Assembly (NCBI GenBank): GCA_964400495.1
Contig: CAYNTS010000041.1
Location: 1 to 18,705 of the forward strand
DNA: 18,705 nucleotides
Direction: 5' to 3'
Origin: CAYNTS01 sp964400495
GTDB lineage: Bacteria; Fidelibacterota; Marinisomatia; SCGC-AAA003-L08; D37C17
Shown: positions 15,100 to 18,705 of the stretch, in pieces
Numbering within the stretch: position 1 is the first letter of the stretch
Layout of the letters: the number at the start of each line of letters is the position of its first letter
Notes under the pieces: model-generated
Seen by the model: only the letters and a program-made list of their open reading frames with translations
Told to the model about the DNA's origin: nothing
Database searches by the model: none
Made by a program: the position numbers and the translations under genes

Positions 15100-16322
15100 T
15101 GAGATTAAGTTTGTTTAGTATTGGGTTCGCAATGTTTATGGTATCGTGTACCCCACCAGAAGATGGTGCTTCACCTGATACATCATCTAACCAAACAAGC
15201 GCAGAAGTTAACCAAGAATGCGATTTATATTTAAGTTTTGCAATAACTAATTTTCAAAATAGAGATTTTCAAAGTACTGTAGAAAATTTTAACTATGTAA
15301 TTGATTTAGGATGTGGAAAACGAAAAGCTCGTGATATTTATCAATGGCTTGGTCGTGCATATATTGAACTTGGAAAACAGGATAGTGCATCAATTGTATT
15401 TAAACAAGGTCTCAAGTTTTTACCAGATGATGAATCATTATTAAAAGTTGCATCTTGGAATGCAGGTAAAATGGGAGATTTTAACGAACAATTATTTTAT
15501 TTAGATAAATGGTTAAGTCTAGATGAAACCAACTCTGAAGTATTAGAAAAATTATCTGATCTCTACAAAGAAAATGAAATGTATGAAGAGCAAATTAACA
15601 TTTTAAACATGTGGTTATCCGTAGATAGTAGCAACAAAAAAGCCAATGCAGAAAAGAAAGCTACATATAATATTTTGGGTAAAGATGAGACAGATGTTGA
15701 CAAAGAACGTTGGGAAGCGGACCCATCTAATGTCCAATATGGGATTGATTACGCAAATGGCTTACAGGATGCTGGAAATGATGAAAAAGTTGTTTCTGTA
15801 TGCAATGAACTTTTAATGTATGAAAAATATAATGTAAAAGTACTTCGATTATTGGCTGATGCATATTTGAATTTATATCAGGAAGACGAAGCACTAAAAA
15901 CGTTTGAAAATCTAGCAAAAGTTAACCCTTCAGACCATTCAGTTTTTATGGAAATTTCAGAAATTTATAGTAATAAAGAAGATTTTAATTCTGCTTTAGA
16001 ATGGGCAGAAAAGGCAATTGTTGCTGGTGGGGGAAAAGGTGAAACATACTTCCAACGAGCAGAAGTGTTTTTCTCAATTGCAGAAACCTGTAGTGGCGAA
16101 GTTTTAACTTTTTGGGATAAAATTGTTTTTGAAATTTCATGGCAAGATTATAATGAAGCAATAAATAAAGGGTACTATCGAGCAAAAACTAGACGTGATT
16201 TCCTTACTGAGAATAATATCACATCTACATCAGATTGGTTTATGAGACCTGATAGCGAAAAAGAAGTAACACCTCAAGGTGATTGTTATTCTTGGATTGA
16301 TAGAAAAGTGAAGCGAAAATAA
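15099..16322 (+). CDS. TPR-repeat lipoprotein
   Basis: A 407-residue exported protein. From the chosen start, the signal peptide (MRLSLFSIGFAMFMVSC) ends in a lipobox with Cys17, followed by a low-complexity Ser/Thr linker to about residue 35. Several tetratricopeptide units follow, for example YLSFAITNFQNRDFQSTVENF, YQWLGRAYIELGKQDSASIVF, LRLLADAYLNLYQEDEALKTF and FMEISEIYSNKEDFNSALEWA. A non-TPR C-terminal segment ends GDCYSWIDRKVKRK. TPRs bind peptides or partner proteins, so it probably scaffolds a periplasmic or outer-membrane complex. Its start overlaps the barrel gene stop by 1 nt, and its stop overlaps the rpiB start by 1 nt (both TAATG). I cannot assign it to a named family such as BamD; the domain order differs. 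Confidence 0.82.
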   Translation: MRLSLFSIGFAMFMVSCTPPEDGASPDTSSNQTSAEVNQECDLYLSFAITNFQNRDFQSTVENFNYVIDLGCGKRKARDIYQWLGRAYIELGKQDSASIVFKQGLKFLPDDESLLKVASWNAGKMGDFNEQLFYLDKWLSLDETNSEVLEKLSDLYKENEMYEEQINILNMWLSVDSSNKKANAEKKATYNILGKDETDVDKERWEADPSNVQYGIDYANGLQDAGNDEKVVSVCNELLMYEKYNVKVLRLLADAYLNLYQEDEALKTFENLAKVNPSDHSVFMEISEIYSNKEDFNSALEWAEKAIVAGGGKGETYFQRAEVFFSIAETCSGEVLTFWDKIVFEISWQDYNEAINKGYYRAKTRRDFLTENNITSTSDWFMRPDSEKEVTPQGDCYSWIDRKVKRK

Positions 16323-16750
16323 TGAATATTGCTCTTGGATGTGATCATGCTGGTTTTGATATAAAAGACGAAGTTGTAGAGCACATCAAAGAACTTGGTT
16401 ATTCAGTTTTAGATTGTGGAACCAATTCTTCAGAATCAGTGGATTACCCTGAATTTGGACATGCAGTTGGGAAAACAGTTATTTCTGGAGATGCTGATTA
16501 CGGAATTGTAATTTGTGGTAGCGGAATTGGAATTTCAATTGCAGCAAACAAAATTGAAGGAATTAGAGCAGCCCTGTGTACAACTGTAGAACATGCAAAA
16601 ATGAGCCGTAACCACAACAATGCAAATGTGTTAGCATTGGGTTCACGGATGACCGAAATATCATTAGTAAAAGAAATTATTAGTACATGGCTTTCATCTG
16701 AATTCGATGCTGGAAGACATGAGTTACGTATTAATAAATTAGAGAGTTAA
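16322..16750 (+). CDS. rpiB: Ribose-5-phosphate isomerase B
   Basis: Interconverts ribose 5-phosphate and ribulose 5-phosphate in the pentose phosphate pathway. The 142 residues are the normal length. Active-site features are visible: Asp8-His9 (GCDHAGF), Cys65 in VICGSGIGISIAANK (the base that deprotonates the substrate), CTTVEHAKMSR, and His98 in NHNNANVLALGSR. E. coli RpiB has Thr after the Cys-Gly, where this one has Ser, as in many family members. The ATG overlaps the TPR lipoprotein stop (TAATG), and one base separates its stop from glyA. An rpiB-glyA-nrdR order is familiar from Deltaproteobacteria and other phyla, where rpiB supplies nucleotide precursors next to one-carbon and deoxynucleotide genes. 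Confidence 0.96.
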   Translation: MNIALGCDHAGFDIKDEVVEHIKELGYSVLDCGTNSSESVDYPEFGHAVGKTVISGDADYGIVICGSGIGISIAANKIEGIRAALCTTVEHAKMSRNHNNANVLALGSRMTEISLVKEIISTWLSSEFDAGRHELRINKLES

Positions 16751-16751
16751 A

Positions 16752-18056
16752 ATGAAATATTTACCTCAATCTGATTCAGAAATTTATCAATCAATTCAAA
16801 ATGAATTAAACAGGCAGAAAAATACATTGGAGTTAATTGCTTCAGAAAATTTCACGAGTCCAGCTGTATTAGAAACAGTGGGTTCAATTCTCACCAATAA
16901 ATATGCAGAAGGATACCCAGGAAAACGATATTATGGTGGTTGTGAAGAAGTTGATGTAGCTGAAAATATTGCACGTGATAGAGCAAAACAATTATTTAAT
17001 GCAGAATATGCAAATGTTCAACCACATTCAGGTTCACAGGCAAATATGGGTGTATATTTGACATTCTTAAATGCTGGTGATACCGTAATGGGATTAAATC
17101 TTGCACATGGTGGCCACCTTACACATGGAAGTCATGTAAATTTCTCAGGAATTTTATATAATTTTGTTTCCTATGGAGTTTCCAAAGAAACTGGGCGTGT
17201 TGATTTTGATAATGTTCGTCGTTTAGCAAAAGAACATAAGCCAAAATTAATTATTTGCGGAGGAAGCGCATACCCACGATTTATAGAGTTTGAACAATTT
17301 CGTGAAATCGCTGATGAAGTAGGTGCCTTTTTAATGGCAGATATTGCACACCCATCAGGATTGGTTGCATCAGGAATTCATCCTTCTCCTTGGCCACACT
17401 GTCATGTAGTAACATCTACAACTCACAAAACATTACGCGGTCCTCGTGGTGGATTGATAATGGTTGGAAATGATTTTGAAAATACTTGGGGTAAGATTGC
17501 TCCTAAATCAGGCAGAGTAAAAATGGTATCCGAATTGATTGATGGTGCTGTAATGCCTGGAATGCAAGGCGGACCACTAATGCACGTAATTGCGGGTAAA
17601 GCAGTTGCATTTGGGGAAGCTCTAAAACCAGAATATAAAATATATTGCCAAAATATTGTAAACAATGCGTCAGTATTAGCAGATGAATTATTACAATTTG
17701 GATACGATTTAGTATCAGGTGGAACTGACACCCACGTTGTTTTAATTGATATTACCAAATCTGGGGTAACAGGTAAAAAAGCAGAGATTACTCTTGAAAG
17801 GGCAGGAATTACAACGAATAAAAATATGGTCCCATTTGATGAAAGAAGCCCAATGGTTACAAGTGGTATTCGTGTTGGTACTCCAGCAATGACAACTCGT
17901 GGAATGGGGATTGATGAAATGAAAACAATTGCTAGATTAATTGATACTGTAATTAAACATGTTGATGATGATACTGTAATTTCAAATGTTCGCACAGAGG
18001 TATCAGAATTATGCAATAATTTTCCACTATATGAGAGTTTAAATGAAATGTCCTAA
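16752..18056 (+). CDS. glyA: Serine hydroxymethyltransferase
   Basis: PLP enzyme converting serine and tetrahydrofolate to glycine and 5,10-methylene-tetrahydrofolate, the main one-carbon source for thymidylate and purines. The 434 residues carry LELIASENF, the GYPGKRYYGG loop, QPHSGSQAN, DIAHPSGLV, and the PLP-binding Lys226 in TSTTHKTLRGPRGG. Relative to E. coli GlyA there is a longer loop (about 239-264, with WGKIAPKSGRVKMVSELID) before VMPGMQGGPLMHVIAGKAVAF. This loop is characteristic of Bacteroidetes/Chlorobi-type enzymes and is one basis for the taxonomic guess. The gene sits 1 nt after rpiB and overlaps nrdR by 14 nt. Confidence 0.97.
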   Translation: MKYLPQSDSEIYQSIQNELNRQKNTLELIASENFTSPAVLETVGSILTNKYAEGYPGKRYYGGCEEVDVAENIARDRAKQLFNAEYANVQPHSGSQANMGVYLTFLNAGDTVMGLNLAHGGHLTHGSHVNFSGILYNFVSYGVSKETGRVDFDNVRRLAKEHKPKLIICGGSAYPRFIEFEQFREIADEVGAFLMADIAHPSGLVASGIHPSPWPHCHVVTSTTHKTLRGPRGGLIMVGNDFENTWGKIAPKSGRVKMVSELIDGAVMPGMQGGPLMHVIAGKAVAFGEALKPEYKIYCQNIVNNASVLADELLQFGYDLVSGGTDTHVVLIDITKSGVTGKKAEITLERAGITTNKNMVPFDERSPMVTSGIRVGTPAMTTRGMGIDEMKTIARLIDTVIKHVDDDTVISNVRTEVSELCNNFPLYESLNEMS

Positions 18057-18492
18057 GTGTAATAAAGAAGAATCAAAAGTAATTGATTCAAGAAGTATTC
18101 AAGGTGGAACAAGTATTCGCAGACGACGTGAATGTGAGTCCTGTACTTACCGTTATACAACGTATGAGTATATTCAAGAAAATCCAATAATGGTAATTAA
18201 AAAATCTGGTAGTCGTGAAGAATATGACAGGCAAAAATTGGATAAAAGTCTTCATATTGCATGTAAAAAACGACCTATTTCAGAAAATATTATTCATACA
18301 TTGATTAACCATATTGAAGAAAAAATAAGTGATATTTCTAATGTAGAAATACATTCATCTAAAATTGGAGAATTAATAATGGATGAATTACGAAATATTG
18401 ATAAAGTTGCATTTATTCGCTTCGCATCTGTGTATAGAGAATTCAAAGATATTGGTGAATTCCAAGCCCAAATTGAAGATTTAAGAGATTAG
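18043..18492 (+). CDS. nrdR: Transcriptional repressor NrdR
   Basis: Zinc-ribbon/ATP-cone repressor of ribonucleotide reductase genes, sensing ATP and dATP. The 149 residues have the zinc ribbon MKCPKC...CESC (Cys3, Cys6, Cys31, Cys34), the conserved SRSIQGGTSIRRRRECESC segment, and then the ATP-cone domain from about residue 49 (MVIKKSGSREEYDRQKL, then KVAFIRFASVYREFKDI). The length is standard. It starts inside the end of glyA (14-nt overlap), so translation is coupled. I saw no NrdR-box pair in the window, and no nrd reductase gene is nearby, so its targets lie elsewhere. It is the last gene of the plus-strand run. No terminator is evident in the 44 bases to the converging partial gene. 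Confidence 0.97.
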   Translation: MKCPKCNKEESKVIDSRSIQGGTSIRRRRECESCTYRYTTYEYIQENPIMVIKKSGSREEYDRQKLDKSLHIACKKRPISENIIHTLINHIEEKISDISNVEIHSSKIGELIMDELRNIDKVAFIRFASVYREFKDIGEFQAQIEDLRD

Positions 18493-18536
18493 TGTAAAAC
18501 TGATATATTCATAGATAATTAAAATTGAATCAATGA

Positions 18537-18705
18537 CTAATATAAATATAATACTAATTCTGAAAGTGACCCAAACATTGAGAGCAGGGTATAAAATAAA
18601 TTACAGATGGGCTGTATGACTTCTTTAGGTGTCCGTTTTTTTGTAGGAAGATCAATATCTTCATAAAGTGTTGTATGATAAAATTCTATTATAAAATCAT
18701 CAGAA
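18537..18705 (-). CDS. C-terminal end of an unidentified gene, cut by the window edge
   Basis: Reading the minus strand from the window end gives 55 open codons before a TAG at 18537-18539. The peptide starts SDDFIIEFYHTTLYEDIDLP, continues with a basic TKKRTPKEVI stretch and ends in a hydrophobic segment (LFYTLLSMFGSLSELVLYLY). The mixed composition looks protein-like, and the position (convergent with nrdR, with a 44-bp gap between stops) is ordinary. The start is outside the window, so the family cannot be named. The hydrophobic end hints at a membrane-associated protein, but chance openness in AT-rich DNA is possible. Confidence 0.5.
   Translation of the reverse strand, partial: SDDFIIEFYHTTLYEDIDLPTKKRTPKEVIQPICNLFYTLLSMFGSLSELVLYLY

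Noticed and set aside
17423..18016. Open frame of 197 codons on the minus strand inside glyA
   Set aside because: It lies wholly antisense to a clearly conserved enzyme, has no family motif, and reflects the codon bias of glyA read backwards.
18524..18534. Palindrome ATTGAATCAAT as a bidirectional terminator between nrdR and the convergent gene
   Set aside because: It could form only a 4-bp AT-rich stem with a 3-nt loop and lacks a T-run on either side.

Overview
The window is AT-rich, densely coded bacterial DNA (roughly one third G+C by eye) with no mobile elements, CRISPR arrays, rRNA or tRNA genes that I can see. Three things point to the Fibrobacteres-Chlorobi-Bacteroidetes (FCB) superphylum, and a Marinimicrobia (SAR406)-like marine bacterium is my best guess (inference only). 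These are a serine hydroxymethyltransferase with the longer Bacteroidetes/Chlorobi-type loop before its MQGGP motif, a stand-alone half-length glycogen-synthase-like protein followed by a large surface lipoprotein as in Bacteroidetes, and several TPR and beta-barrel envelope proteins.

Layout: two gene sets diverge from a 127-bp intergenic region (7817-7943). On the minus strand, seven tightly packed genes run from 7816 down to 19. They are an M61-family aminopeptidase with a PDZ domain, thiamine pyrophosphokinase, an aldehyde dehydrogenase, a glutamine-synthetase-like ligase, an iron-containing alcohol dehydrogenase, a YbdG-type MscS channel and a 94-residue putative exported protein. Gaps are 0-7 nt or short overlaps, so one operon is likely. 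The ligase, aldehyde dehydrogenase and alcohol dehydrogenase together resemble a gamma-glutamylation route for an amine or amino alcohol; the substrate is unknown.

On the plus strand, a LolA-like exported protein and a TrmH/SpoU RNA methyltransferase (7944-9252) are followed by a 90-bp gap with a good promoter. A near-continuous run then follows (9343-18492): a CpoB/YbgF-like lipoprotein, a truncated and probably inactive GT5 (glycogen synthase N-terminal) protein, a 938-residue lipoprotein with alternating acidic cysteine-bearing repeats, a beta-barrel protein, a TPR lipoprotein, and then the housekeeping genes rpiB, glyA and nrdR. Most junctions here are overlaps of 1-14 nt or gaps of 1-9 nt, so the envelope genes are probably co-transcribed with the housekeeping genes. 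The last 169 bases hold the C-terminal end of another gene on the minus strand, converging on nrdR.

The most interesting region is 9343-16322. It looks like an uncharacterised envelope module (four exported proteins plus a cytoplasmic pseudo-glycosyltransferase) whose central pair seems to be conserved across FCB bacteria.
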